A stretch of 64,000 nucleotides of DNA, taken from the NCBI RefSeq assembly GCF_001421515.1, contig NZ_LMKM01000038.1, positions 312 to 64,311 of the forward strand, in the 5' to 3' direction. The number at the start of each line of letters is the position of its first letter. Position 1 is the first letter of the stretch. Below the pieces are notes generated by a model. The model was not told the DNA's origin. It saw nothing but the letters and a program-made list of their open reading frames with translations, and ran no database searches. Shown piece after piece: positions 52,600 through 61,558 of this stretch. Position numbers and translations under genes: made by a program. Source of the DNA: Pedobacter sp. Leaf216 (GTDB lineage: Bacteria; Bacteroidota; Bacteroidia; Sphingobacteriales; Sphingobacteriaceae).

Positions 52600-53571
52600 T
52601 TAAAAATAACATTTAGGCCTCCGGCTTTTTGCCGTTTGAAGGTAGTAGCCGATAGAGATTTCATGTGATCCGTAATCATAATTGCCTAATTTGTTTAAAC
52701 TGTAATCGTAACCATAACCGATGCGAAGGTTTTCGCGGACAAAAAATTCTGTAATCAGTCCGATAGCACTCCTTGCCCGTATATCGCTCTGTAATTCTGG
52801 TTTCGGGTAAAGTTTAACTGATGTTCTGTATACACCGCCAAGCCATAATTTTTGTTTTATCATTAAAAAAGCATTCAAATCCAAAGATGTAGGCCCGTTA
52901 AGGTCATCTTTAATCAAAAAAGCTGATTTGAACATAAAATCATTGTTTACCGGGAATACCATCCCGGCCGAAAGGTAAAAATGCGGTTTCGAAGTAATGC
53001 TAAGCAGATTGTTATCTCTAAAAACAGGCAGGTACTGACTTAAGAGATTATTAGCGGAGAAACCTATAAAAAACTTTTCGTTGGAATAATGAACCCCAGC
53101 CCTGATATCAGGAACCAGTCTGCTTTCATAACCTGTAGGAATTCTGTTATCTCCAGTTTCAGTAGGATCTAACAAACTTCCGTTCAATCCCATTTGCATG
53201 ATGCCCAATCCTACGCCAAAGGCCAGTACATTGGTTTCAGTGCGATCGAGCTTAATGCGGTAAGCAAAATTACCGGATAAGTTAAGTGAACTTTGGGCCC
53301 CGATCTTATCTTTTGATACCAACAGGCCAAGACCTAAACTTTCATCTTTAACGGCTTCATCGACAGATATTGACAATGTTTGTGGCGCACCTTGAATCCC
53401 TGTCCACTGTGCCCGTACAAATGCCTGCATATAAAGTTCTTCCTTATAACCTGCATATGCGGGGTTGATGTATAGGCCATTGAATATATACTGCCCGAAT
53501 TGCGCATTCTGCTGTGCAAAAAGGCACAAAACAAGTAAATTAAAAAATGCCGTTAAAATTATCTTTTTCAT
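52600..53571 (-). CDS. Type IX secretion PorP/SprF family outer-membrane protein
   Basis: 323 aa. A signal peptide (MKKIILTAFFNLLVLCLFAQQ) is followed by QFGQYIFNGLYINPAYAGYK, the PorP/SprF opening motif, and repeated barrel strands ending near the C-terminus (IGYGYDYSLNKLGNYDYGSHEISIGY). SprF-like proteins hold or help secrete a partner adhesin. It is last in the four-gene operon, after the T9SS type B protein. Confidence 0.92.
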   Translation of the reverse strand: MKKIILTAFFNLLVLCLFAQQNAQFGQYIFNGLYINPAYAGYKEELYMQAFVRAQWTGIQGAPQTLSISVDEAVKDESLGLGLLVSKDKIGAQSSLNLSGNFAYRIKLDRTETNVLAFGVGLGIMQMGLNGSLLDPTETGDNRIPTGYESRLVPDIRAGVHYSNEKFFIGFSANNLLSQYLPVFRDNNLLSITSKPHFYLSAGMVFPVNNDFMFKSAFLIKDDLNGPTSLDLNAFLMIKQKLWLGGVYRTSVKLYPKPELQSDIRARSAIGLITEFFVRENLRIGYGYDYSLNKLGNYDYGSHEISIGYYLQTAKSRRPKCYF

Positions 53572-53593
53572 ATCCTCACCTTTTAACTTGCGT

Positions 53594-54532
53594 TTACCTC
53601 ATTACGGTTACATAACCTTTAAATTCCTGCCATTTTGCTGTTTCAGTTTTTACTTTAAGCACATAGAAATAGGTTCCATCTACTAAACCATTCGCTGCCC
53701 AATCATTAAGATAGCCAGCTTTCTCATAAACGGTGCTTCCCCACCGGTTAATAATGGTAAGTTGGTTTTCGCTGAACCGATCGAGGCTTTCGATAAAAAA
53801 GGTTTCATTTTTTCCATCTCCGTTTGGCGTAAAAACATTGGGAATCTTTAATCCTGTAATTTCTTTTGTATCAATGGATGTATTGTTTGATGGATCAGGA
53901 TCAGTTTCATTAATGGTTACCGTTGCGCTATTTATGATGTTACCGGGTTTCATTGCCCTAACATTAATAACGAGTTCTACAAAACTGCCATTTGCAAGCG
54001 ATGGTATGCCCCATGAAACTGTTTTTGTCTGGTTGTTATAACTTGCAGTACCCACAACAGTTGGATCCAAACTGACAAATGTCAGGTTTTCGGGAAGATC
54101 ATCTTTTACACGAACATTGGTGGCCATGCCCAGTCCATTATTACGTACCAGCAAATTGTATTTAAATACCTCTGTATTGATCACCGGTCTGCTTTCGGAT
54201 CTTTTAATGATAGAAACATCAGCTGAAAGTTGTGCTTCCATAATCACTTCCATCTCCTCTGAAAGATCAGAACTACAGCCACCCAAACTAAAGGTAATTA
54301 CGGTGTATTTCCCAGCTGAATTTACCACATAATCCTGCGCGGTGGCACCTGCAATTGCATCGCCATTTTTGAACCACTGGTAAGATGTGGCACCCGTTCC
54401 ATTGGCCCTTAGTTTAACAGTAACACCGGGTTTGAGGTTTAGGGTATTGGCACTGTTAGATTGCGCAAAGCATGCCGCTGCAGGAAACAGCAGCATACCT
54501 AACACAGTGATGCCTAACTTATTAAACCTCAT
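53594..54532 (-). CDS. T9SS type B sorted surface protein (Ig-like, DUF11 and CHU_C domains)
   Basis: 312 aa. After the signal peptide (GITVLGMLLFPAAACFA) comes an Ig-like segment (KPGVTVKLRANGTGATSYQWF), a DUF11 domain (SVIIKRS..., NNGLGMATNVRVKDDLPENLTF) and the C-terminal CHU_C sorting domain: KIPNVFTPNGDGKNETFFIE, NRWGSTVYEKAGYLNDW. The product is exported by type IX secretion and held at the cell surface, where the SprF-like neighbour supports it. Confidence 0.92.
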   Translation of the reverse strand: MRFNKLGITVLGMLLFPAAACFAQSNSANTLNLKPGVTVKLRANGTGATSYQWFKNGDAIAGATAQDYVVNSAGKYTVITFSLGGCSSDLSEEMEVIMEAQLSADVSIIKRSESRPVINTEVFKYNLLVRNNGLGMATNVRVKDDLPENLTFVSLDPTVVGTASYNNQTKTVSWGIPSLANGSFVELVINVRAMKPGNIINSATVTINETDPDPSNNTSIDTKEITGLKIPNVFTPNGDGKNETFFIESLDRFSENQLTIINRWGSTVYEKAGYLNDWAANGLVDGTYFYVLKVKTETAKWQEFKGYVTVMR

Positions 54533-54560
54533 GATTGTTAAACCTACCCTTTTGAATCCT

Positions 54561-55289
54561 TTATGGGGCTACAGCAATAGTTGCTTTACCAGGTTTAACA
54601 GTAACGGTAATGGCTTTACTTGCAGTTGCGGTACAGCTGGTAGATGGTACAATAACAGCGGTGCCTACCGAATACTTACCTTCGGCAGTAAATACGTAAG
54701 CATCAGGAGTAACCCCGGCTTTCAAAGTAAAAAGTTCATTATTTGTTCCCGATTGCGCACCCAGGGTGGTAAGATCGGTTACTGCAACACCTGCTTTGGT
54801 TGCTGCCCATGTGTAAACTAGCGATACGCCGGTTGGCAACGTCAATGCTGGATCTTTACTTGCAGTAATTACTGTGCTTGCAGTTTGATCTGTACAATAA
54901 ACGCTTCCAGGTGCATTTACAGCAATTGCTGGTGGAGGCAATTTTTCAACAACAGTATTATCTGATGCATCACTAGGACAAAGATTTATATCCGCTGGTA
55001 CAACCTGAACAGAATAAGTGTGGGTGCCTGTTGCTAGCGTTGCAGGCACATTAAAAATAGCATCAGTAGCTGTAGCATAGCTTACAGGTGCTTGTACTGT
55101 CCCATCAACAGTCCAGACTATTTTATCATTAGCAACTGGGGTGTACCCGGTAAATGTTGGGGTAAGTTTTAAAGTACCGGTTCCACACAGGTATACGTTG
55201 GGTGTTGTTTGGGCCAAGGCACCCAAGGGCAATAGGAACATCAAGAATACAAAGATCCTTAAATGGTGTTTTGTAGATTTTTTTGTCAT
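54561..55289 (-). CDS. Hypothetical secreted Ig-like surface protein
   Basis: 242 aa with signal peptide (FVFLMFLLPLGALA). The mature part holds PKD-like repeats (TPTFTGYTPVANDKIVWTVD; TASKDPALTLPTGVSLVYTW), with paired cysteines. There is no CHU_C or other type IX sorting signal, so it probably works with its neighbours. It lies 28 bases upstream of the next gene in the operon. Confidence 0.7.
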   Translation of the reverse strand: MTKKSTKHHLRIFVFLMFLLPLGALAQTTPNVYLCGTGTLKLTPTFTGYTPVANDKIVWTVDGTVQAPVSYATATDAIFNVPATLATGTHTYSVQVVPADINLCPSDASDNTVVEKLPPPAIAVNAPGSVYCTDQTASTVITASKDPALTLPTGVSLVYTWAATKAGVAVTDLTTLGAQSGTNNELFTLKAGVTPDAYVFTAEGKYSVGTAVIVPSTSCTATASKAITVTVKPGKATIAVAP

Positions 55290-55326
55290 GGTTTGATTTT
55301 TTAGGGATGAATGATTTATTTTCTTT

Positions 55327-57540
55327 TTAATTAATCGCTACAGTTGGTTTATGCGGCACGAGTTTTACCCTAAAATTGAAAGGGATTGCACGCTCGCAGC
55401 CATTGGCATTTTTAATGGTTAGCACGCCCTGATAAACTGCAACAGGGGTTGTTGAAGGAATATTTATTGTGATTTCGGCAGGTGGCAAAGTTTGGCTGGA
55501 AACAGCAGGGAGTAAACCGCCAGCCCAGGAAATGCTATAAGTTATTGGATTGAATACAGGGTTGGCATAAGCAACTTTTGTACTCATAAGCCCTTCACAA
55601 ATGCCAGGATCAGGGCCTAACGTTAAATTGGGTTGAGGGTTTACAGTAACAATAAAATCTACTTTTTTGCCGCAATACGTAGCATCATCTGCAAGGTTGT
55701 AACTAATGGTGGCATTACCACTGGCAATTGCTGTTACTTTCCCCGCGGCATCTACTGTTGCAACAGCAGCATCGCTGGTGCTCCAGGTTCCGTTTGGATA
55801 GGCATTTGTAAAGGTTGCGGTTGTTCCCCCGCACATGGTTGCCACACCAACAATTGCTGGCACGGGAGCATATTGCTTTACTTTTACTTCTACAGCCTGT
55901 GCACCTCCTGCATTTTTACAAAGCGTAATTGTATTTACTGCCTCTACATAATAATTTGTTGTGGCCGTTAAAGCTGGCGTTATAAAAGTAGTACCGGTTT
56001 TAAGTAATGTACCACCTGTTTGTAAATTGTACCAGTTATACGTAAATGCTGCATCAGGATTAGCTATAGCAAGCGTGGCAGATGATCCGCTACAAATTAT
56101 TGCACCTGGTACAGCAAGCGTTGGTAAGGGGTTCACTTTAAGCTTTACCCTCAAACGTTCGGAAACTGCGGTAACACAATACGTTCGACTGGCCTGAACA
56201 TAGTAATTGTAATCTCCGGCGGGAAGAGTAGCTGGAGGGGTAAAAATTAAACCAGTATACACTAAATTACCTCCCGTTTGGGCATCATACCATTTATATT
56301 CGGTACAGGCTTGTGCATTTTGAACTGAAAAGCTAGCAGTTTGCCCCTGACATACCGTTTTTTCATCTGTTGTTGAAGGATCGACCAATGTCCGCGGTTT
56401 TGCCAGCTTGCGTTTGATATCGTAAATCCTCAAACGGCTAAAGGCCCCTGTAATTCCGCCCATGGTAATTTCCAAACGGTCGTAAACATTTGTTACCAAA
56501 AAAGTGAGCGCATATTTACTAGTTGAACCGGGTAAAAGCTTCAGGTTTAAAAATGTACCCGTATTTTGAAATGCTGGTCCGGCTACAACACCATTTAAAT
56601 AAGGCTGTATGGTAAAGCCGGTTAAAAGACTTAAATCCAAAAGCCCACCCCCTGGGTTCTCGAGGATGATGGTAACCGAATCTGCAGGCTGTGAGGGCTT
56701 ATTGAAAATGGTTGTCAGGTAAACCTGATTTAACACAGATGCACCAACATCAATCAATGCAAAACTATTGGGGTCTGAATCAATGGCATTAAATGGATCA
56801 GTTACACTACCCGTTAAGTTTGCGATACCGCCTAAAGGTGTTGGTTTTACGCCAGAGAGCACATCTATGGCCTCATCGCAATTAATTGATCCTGTGCTGA
56901 GTTCCATGATATAGGCATGAAAAACTTTCATCGATAAGGCTGTAGATGCCACTGCCCCTGAAATTTTGATATAAATCCCGTTAAAAGCTTGTGTAGGGGT
57001 TACGGTAATTTCGATCTCACCACCACCTCCTATTACGCCCGCAATATTTGCCGAGGTATAAACCGGATTTCGTGTTGCATCGTAGCCAGCTGCATTACCC
57101 AATCCCAAACCAGGATAATTATTTGCAGGTACGGTGTGCAGATTGGTAAAACTCCCGATTTCAAAACTGCTTACCAACCCCAATAATTCTTTCGGCAGTG
57201 CCAACTTCAATGTAACCGGTGTGTTTGCAGCTATAGTACGCTTGGTGGTATTGGTACCATCGGTGGTAAATTCTAAAAATTGGGTTGCTGATCCTGTGAG
57301 GCCTAAAAGCCCGATATCTACAGATAAAGTTGAAGCATCTTTAACCTGTCCGTTCACTGCATTAGATGGATCAGTAACCTTGCCATATAAGGAGCCAAGG
57401 ATACCCAAATCCAATCCATCAAGGTATGATCCTTGAAAGTTTGCATAAGTCCGTGCTGTATTTTCGCACTGCGCATATAAATAAGCAGGCATAAAAAAAA
57501 GCGCAAACACCAGGAAGGATAGACAAGAGCGTCTTTTCAA
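55327..57540 (-). CDS. Large secreted protein with Ig-like/BIG2 repeats
   Basis: About 737 aa from TTG 57540, which gives MKRRSCLSFLVFALFFMPAYLYAQ as signal peptide; another TTG at 57609 adds 23 residues. The N-terminal half is a beta domain (NFQGSYLDGLDLGILGSLYG), then Ig-like modules with repeated CxG-type cysteine spacings (VCQGQTASFSVQNAQACTEY, ICSGSSATLAIANPDAAFTY) and a BIG2-like module (WSTSDAAVATVDAAGKVTA). No sorting domain is visible. It is first in the operon with three smaller genes ending in SprF; a surface adhesin is likely. Confidence 0.75.
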   Translation of the reverse strand: MKRRSCLSFLVFALFFMPAYLYAQCENTARTYANFQGSYLDGLDLGILGSLYGKVTDPSNAVNGQVKDASTLSVDIGLLGLTGSATQFLEFTTDGTNTTKRTIAANTPVTLKLALPKELLGLVSSFEIGSFTNLHTVPANNYPGLGLGNAAGYDATRNPVYTSANIAGVIGGGGEIEITVTPTQAFNGIYIKISGAVASTALSMKVFHAYIMELSTGSINCDEAIDVLSGVKPTPLGGIANLTGSVTDPFNAIDSDPNSFALIDVGASVLNQVYLTTIFNKPSQPADSVTIILENPGGGLLDLSLLTGFTIQPYLNGVVAGPAFQNTGTFLNLKLLPGSTSKYALTFLVTNVYDRLEITMGGITGAFSRLRIYDIKRKLAKPRTLVDPSTTDEKTVCQGQTASFSVQNAQACTEYKWYDAQTGGNLVYTGLIFTPPATLPAGDYNYYVQASRTYCVTAVSERLRVKLKVNPLPTLAVPGAIICSGSSATLAIANPDAAFTYNWYNLQTGGTLLKTGTTFITPALTATTNYYVEAVNTITLCKNAGGAQAVEVKVKQYAPVPAIVGVATMCGGTTATFTNAYPNGTWSTSDAAVATVDAAGKVTAIASGNATISYNLADDATYCGKKVDFIVTVNPQPNLTLGPDPGICEGLMSTKVAYANPVFNPITYSISWAGGLLPAVSSQTLPPAEITINIPSTTPVAVYQGVLTIKNANGCERAIPFNFRVKLVPHKPTVAIN

Positions 57541-57813
57541 TTGTGGGTTCGGGATAATAGAAGTAAAAAATAGTTTGTTTGCTCGTTGATACAAAAGTAC
57601 AGCGGGCAAACATCAGATTATCCGTTCACTTTATTCATTAAGGCCATTTGCAGCCTGTAAACCTCTGTTTTATTGATATTTATCAACAAACCCTCAATTT
57701 ATATTTAAACATGAAAATGCCAGCGGTATTTTACCGCTCAAGGAAAGGATTTAAAATGATCTTATTTGTAAAGTATTATAGGAAAGAAGGGAAAAATATT
57801 TAGCAGATAATAC

Positions 57814-57844
57814 TTGCAGGAGAAAAGACTTATTGTATCTTTGC
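57814..57844 (+). promoter_or_regulatory. Plus-strand consensus promoter without a protein gene
   Basis: TTG (57814-57816), 20 bases, TATCTTTG (57837-57844), then CACC. It points toward a short structured stretch, not toward a gene. Confidence 0.6.
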
Positions 57845-57847
57845 ACC

Positions 57848-57912
57848 CTCTCTGGAAGCTTCCACTCCAGAGTTTAAGAAAGCTTTCCAGCAATGGGAGG
57901 CTTTTCTTATTT
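57848..57912 (+). ncRNA. Candidate ~65-nt small RNA
   Basis: Downstream of the promoter lie a 7-bp hairpin (CTCTGGA...TCCAGAG, 57850-57872) and a longer terminator-like hairpin (AAGAAAGCTTTCC / GGGAGGCTTTTCTT, 57876-57908), then TATTTT. The next gene (57925) is on the opposite strand. The hairpin could instead belong to that gene's end. Confidence 0.4.
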
Positions 57913-57924
57913 TAACTGGCCGGG

Positions 57925-59367
57925 TTAATCGGAAAACAGCACATCCATTGTAATTTCTTTTTGTACTAAACCTGGGTAACGATCGCTATTTGCAACACCA
58001 TAGGTGGTTATCATGGTCAGAAATAATGCTTTTCTTGTTTTGGTCTGGTATTGAAACACCTTTAATTTATTATTTAATTCTTTTTCATAAGATTTGGTGA
58101 TTTCGAAAGGTGCTAGAGCGAATTTAACTTCACATATATTTATACAAGAGTCATTTCGATCAATAAGCAGATCAATCTGTGCGCCTTGCTCTGTTTTGGT
58201 TTTAGGTAAATAACGCCAGACAGCTATTTCCGCATAGACATTATCTATTCCTATTGCTTTTTTGATCTGTGGAATATGTTTCATGCAAATACTTTCAAAA
58301 GCAAAGCCGCTCCAGCTTCTCCATGAGGTACCTGAATAAAATTTTAACCACGTTCCGGCACCCATCGCTTTACTACCATTAATAAATTTGAGGTAAAATA
58401 TCGAATATTCATCAGTCAACTTGTACAATGCATCCTTACTGCTTTTACCAAACGGAACATAAGGTGTAATAAAGCCAGATTCAGCAAGTTCTGCAAGTAA
58501 CTGTGTAGCATAGCCCCCACTGCTTAGCTTGCAGGCATCAATAATTTCGGTTCGTGTTAACCCTTTGCCTTTTTTTGCCAGTGCCTGGACAATATCAATA
58601 TGGTTCTCTGCCTTATCGAATAGCGAATGGTAGAGGTTTTTAAATTCTTCAAGGAGTAGCCCATCTTTTGTAAAAAATAACCTGTCGATGATTTGGACGA
58701 CACTCTCGCCGGGTTCAATTTCTTTTAGGTACTGCGGGATCCCTCCCATTGCCATATATACCTGTAGGAGCTGGTATTTATCGAGTTTTATTTTTCTATG
58801 TTTAAGGTATGCTGCTGTTTCGCCTACCGTAAACGGAAGGAGTCTGATTCTTTTGGTTACCCGGTTGTGCAATCCTCCACGGTTGTTAATCACTTTATTG
58901 ATCATCCAGGAAGCGGCTGAACCACAAATTACTATAATAAGTTTTTTCTCTTTGGACGCCCAACTGTTCCAAAAATTTTCGAAGGCAGGCATAAATCCCG
59001 ACCGGGGCGTATTAATCCAAGGAAATTCATCTATAAAAACGACTGTTCGTTCTTTTTTCACCAGGGGAGTGAGGTATTGGATCAGCATTTCAAAAGCTGC
59101 AATCCAACTCTGCGGTTTAGCTAATGGGAAACCACCGGTTACTTTGGTAAGTGCCACACTGAAATTTTCCAGCTGCTGATCTAATGTTGCATGATGAATG
59201 CCTGAAAATTCAAATGCAATTTCTTTTGTAAATCCATTCCTGATTAAGTAGGTCTTCCCTACCCGCCTACGGCCATATACAGCAATGAGTTCACTTTCGC
59301 CGGATTTCTCAATCTTTTTAAGCAGCAATTTTTCTGCAGTTCTTCCTACAACCTGTTGCATAAACAT
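57925..59367 (-). CDS. AAA ATPase with C-terminal DUF234 / PD-(D/E)XK-like domain
   Basis: 480 aa. Walker A GRRRVGKT (32-39), Walker B VVFIDEFPWI (about 108-117), GSAASWMI sensor and a winged-helix segment (RTEIIDACKLSSGGYATQLL) are followed by a C-terminal domain with GAQIDLLIDRNDS and ICEVKFA, the Asp...ExK pattern of PD-(D/E)XK nucleases. These STAND-like ATPases are widespread in archaea and Bacteroidota with unknown biology. Single gene; an array of inverted repeats covers its promoter region. Confidence 0.9.
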   Translation of the reverse strand: MFMQQVVGRTAEKLLLKKIEKSGESELIAVYGRRRVGKTYLIRNGFTKEIAFEFSGIHHATLDQQLENFSVALTKVTGGFPLAKPQSWIAAFEMLIQYLTPLVKKERTVVFIDEFPWINTPRSGFMPAFENFWNSWASKEKKLIIVICGSAASWMINKVINNRGGLHNRVTKRIRLLPFTVGETAAYLKHRKIKLDKYQLLQVYMAMGGIPQYLKEIEPGESVVQIIDRLFFTKDGLLLEEFKNLYHSLFDKAENHIDIVQALAKKGKGLTRTEIIDACKLSSGGYATQLLAELAESGFITPYVPFGKSSKDALYKLTDEYSIFYLKFINGSKAMGAGTWLKFYSGTSWRSWSGFAFESICMKHIPQIKKAIGIDNVYAEIAVWRYLPKTKTEQGAQIDLLIDRNDSCINICEVKFALAPFEITKSYEKELNNKLKVFQYQTKTRKALFLTMITTYGVANSDRYPGLVQKEITMDVLFSD

Positions 59368-59381
59368 TTAATTTACAGCAG

Positions 59382-59389
59382 CAAAGGTA
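59382..59389 (-). promoter_or_regulatory. -7 box of the DUF234 ATPase gene
   Basis: TACCTTTG on the minus strand matches TAnnTTTG, 15 bases before ATG. The first inverted repeat starts 14 bases upstream of it, at the -33 position. Confidence 0.55.
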
Positions 59390-59402
59390 GTAAAAAATTG
59401 AT

Positions 59403-59528
59403 TTTTGGCGTAATATAAAAAGCTATATCACGCCAAAAGTATGTATTAAAGTATAGTTTTGGCGCAATATAAAAAGTTATATCGCGCCAAAACTATACAT
59501 CTGGATGATGTTTTGGTGCAATATAAAG
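59403..59528. repeat. Inverted-repeat array with a 54-bp period
   Basis: The word TTTTGGCGYAATATA begins at 59403, 59457 and 59511, exactly 54 bases apart. The first two copies are followed six bases later by the inverted copy TATATCRCGCCAAAA, giving hairpins of 15 bp (59403-59438) and, with GTATAG flanks, 21 bp (59451-59498), each with one mismatch. The third copy is a half site. The array fills the space between glgB and the ATPase promoter. Confidence 0.9.
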
Positions 59529-59537
59529 TACTCTACT

Positions 59538-61502
59538 TTATTTACTCTTAAATATTGTTACAGCCAAAGGCGGCAAATCGACAGTTATTGAGTACTCTTG
59601 CCCGTTATATTCTTTTAAATCGGGAGTAAGCTCTCCCCTGTTGTTAATACCGCCTCCATAATACACGATATCATCTGTATTAAATATTTCTGTCCATCTG
59701 GTTTTGAAAGGTACACCAATCTTATAATTCTCGCGTACCACCGGTGTAAGGTTTACCGCAACAACCAAGGTATCTTTTGCTTTTGGACCTTTGCGCATAT
59801 AGGTAAACACCGATTCATTTGCATTATCTGCATCCAGCCATTGAAAGCCTTCATAACTAAAGTTGAAATGATATAGCGCAGGCTCTTTCCTATACAAAAA
59901 GTTTAAGGCTTTAACGGTTTCCTGCATGCCTTTATGAGGCGGGTATTGCAGTAAATGCCAATCCAGCGATTGAGTAAAATTCCACTCATTAGTTTCGCCG
60001 AACTCGTTTCCCATAAACAGCAGCTTCGCCCCTGGATGGGTAAACATATAGCCGTAAAGCGCCCTAAGGTTTGCAAATTTCTGCCAATCATCACCAGGCA
60101 TTTTATATAGCATAGGAGATTTTCCATGAACAACCTCATCATGGGAAAACGGCAACATAAAGTTTTCGGTAAAGGCGTAGGTCATGCTAAAGCTCAACTG
60201 ATGGTGGTGGTGCTTTCTACCGAGCGTTTCTACCTTAAAATATTTCAGGGTATCATTCATCCAGCCCATCATCCATTTCATCCCAAAGCCCAAACCACCC
60301 GCATGTACAGGATGGGTTACTCCGGGATAGGTGCTGCTTTCTTCGGCAATGGTTTGCACGCCATCGTAATTTCCATAAACGGCAACATTAAGATCCTGCA
60401 GAAACTTTATTGCACCAAAGTTCTCACTTCCACCGTATTCATTAGTGGCTGCATCACCGTCTTCTCTCGAAAAGTTAAAGTATAACATAGATGCCACTGC
60501 ATCCACCCTCAAGCCATCTGCATGGTATTGGTCGATCCAAAACAAGGCATTGCTAATTAAAAAGGAGCGTACTTCGTTTCTGTCGTAATTGAAAATGTAC
60601 GATTTCCAATCCGGGTGAAATCCTTTGCGCATATCCGCATGCTCGTATAAATGTGTGCCATCAAATTCATACAAACCATGCCTGTCGCCAGGGAAATGAG
60701 AAGGCACCCAATCTAAAATTACGGCAATGTTGGCTTTGTGGAGTTCATCAATGAGGTACATCAGATCCTGTGGAGAGCCATAACGTGAGCTTGCGCCAAA
60801 ATAGCCCGTAATCTGATATCCCCAGCTTGGAAAATACGGGAACTCCATTACAGGCATCAGTTCTACGTGTGTAAAACCCATTTCTTTTACGTAAGGCACA
60901 AGCCTGCCTGCTACCTCTCTGCAGTTCAACACCCGCTCAGGATTACCCGGATCGCGCTCCCAGGAACCTAAATGTATTTCATAAACAGAGATTGGTTGAT
61001 CCAATGCATTAATTTTGGCTCTTTTGTTAAGCCATGACTTATCTTTCCAGGAATAATCAGTATCCCAAACAATTGATGCCGTTTGTGGCGGATGTTCCCA
61101 TCTTCTGGCATAAGGATCGCCTTTTAAATGTTCTGATTCATCAAATCCTTTGATAAAATATTTATAAACCTCCCCTTTTGATATGTTAGGGATAAATCCT
61201 TCCCAAACACCCGACTTATCCCACCGTTTGTTTAAGGGGTGCGCAGTATTGCTCCAGTCGTTAAAATCACCCACTACGTTGACGTGAATTGCATTGGGTG
61301 CCCACACTGAAAAATAAGTACCCGCCACGCCATCAACAGAAATTAAGTGGGAACCCATTTTTTCGTAAAGCCTAAAATGTTTTCCTACCAGGAAAAGATC
61401 AATGTCGTAATCGGTAAATAAACTGTGTACCCAAACGGATTTCTTTTTATCAATTTTCGGTAACGCTGCTTTTTTTGCAGGAACTTTTTTTGCTGCTGAC
61501 AT
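59538..61502 (-). CDS. glgB: 1,4-alpha-glucan branching enzyme
   Basis: 654 aa. A CBM48 module (WAPNAIHVNVVGDFNDWSN) precedes the GH13 barrel: DWVPSHFPGD, GLRVDAVASM with the nucleophile Asp, AEESSTYPG with the acid Glu, and FSHDEVVHGK. It makes alpha-1,6 branches in glycogen. The N-terminus is lysine/alanine-rich (AAKKVPAKKAALP). It follows a GH31 gene on the same strand by 56 bases; glycogen or starch turnover is the shared theme. Confidence 0.96.
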   Translation of the reverse strand: MSAAKKVPAKKAALPKIDKKKSVWVHSLFTDYDIDLFLVGKHFRLYEKMGSHLISVDGVAGTYFSVWAPNAIHVNVVGDFNDWSNTAHPLNKRWDKSGVWEGFIPNISKGEVYKYFIKGFDESEHLKGDPYARRWEHPPQTASIVWDTDYSWKDKSWLNKRAKINALDQPISVYEIHLGSWERDPGNPERVLNCREVAGRLVPYVKEMGFTHVELMPVMEFPYFPSWGYQITGYFGASSRYGSPQDLMYLIDELHKANIAVILDWVPSHFPGDRHGLYEFDGTHLYEHADMRKGFHPDWKSYIFNYDRNEVRSFLISNALFWIDQYHADGLRVDAVASMLYFNFSREDGDAATNEYGGSENFGAIKFLQDLNVAVYGNYDGVQTIAEESSTYPGVTHPVHAGGLGFGMKWMMGWMNDTLKYFKVETLGRKHHHHQLSFSMTYAFTENFMLPFSHDEVVHGKSPMLYKMPGDDWQKFANLRALYGYMFTHPGAKLLFMGNEFGETNEWNFTQSLDWHLLQYPPHKGMQETVKALNFLYRKEPALYHFNFSYEGFQWLDADNANESVFTYMRKGPKAKDTLVVAVNLTPVVRENYKIGVPFKTRWTEIFNTDDIVYYGGGINNRGELTPDLKEYNGQEYSITVDLPPLAVTIFKSK

Positions 61503-61558
61503 AGATATTGGCTAGATAGATGAAGCCCCAAACACTAAACAGTATTTGGGGCTAAATG

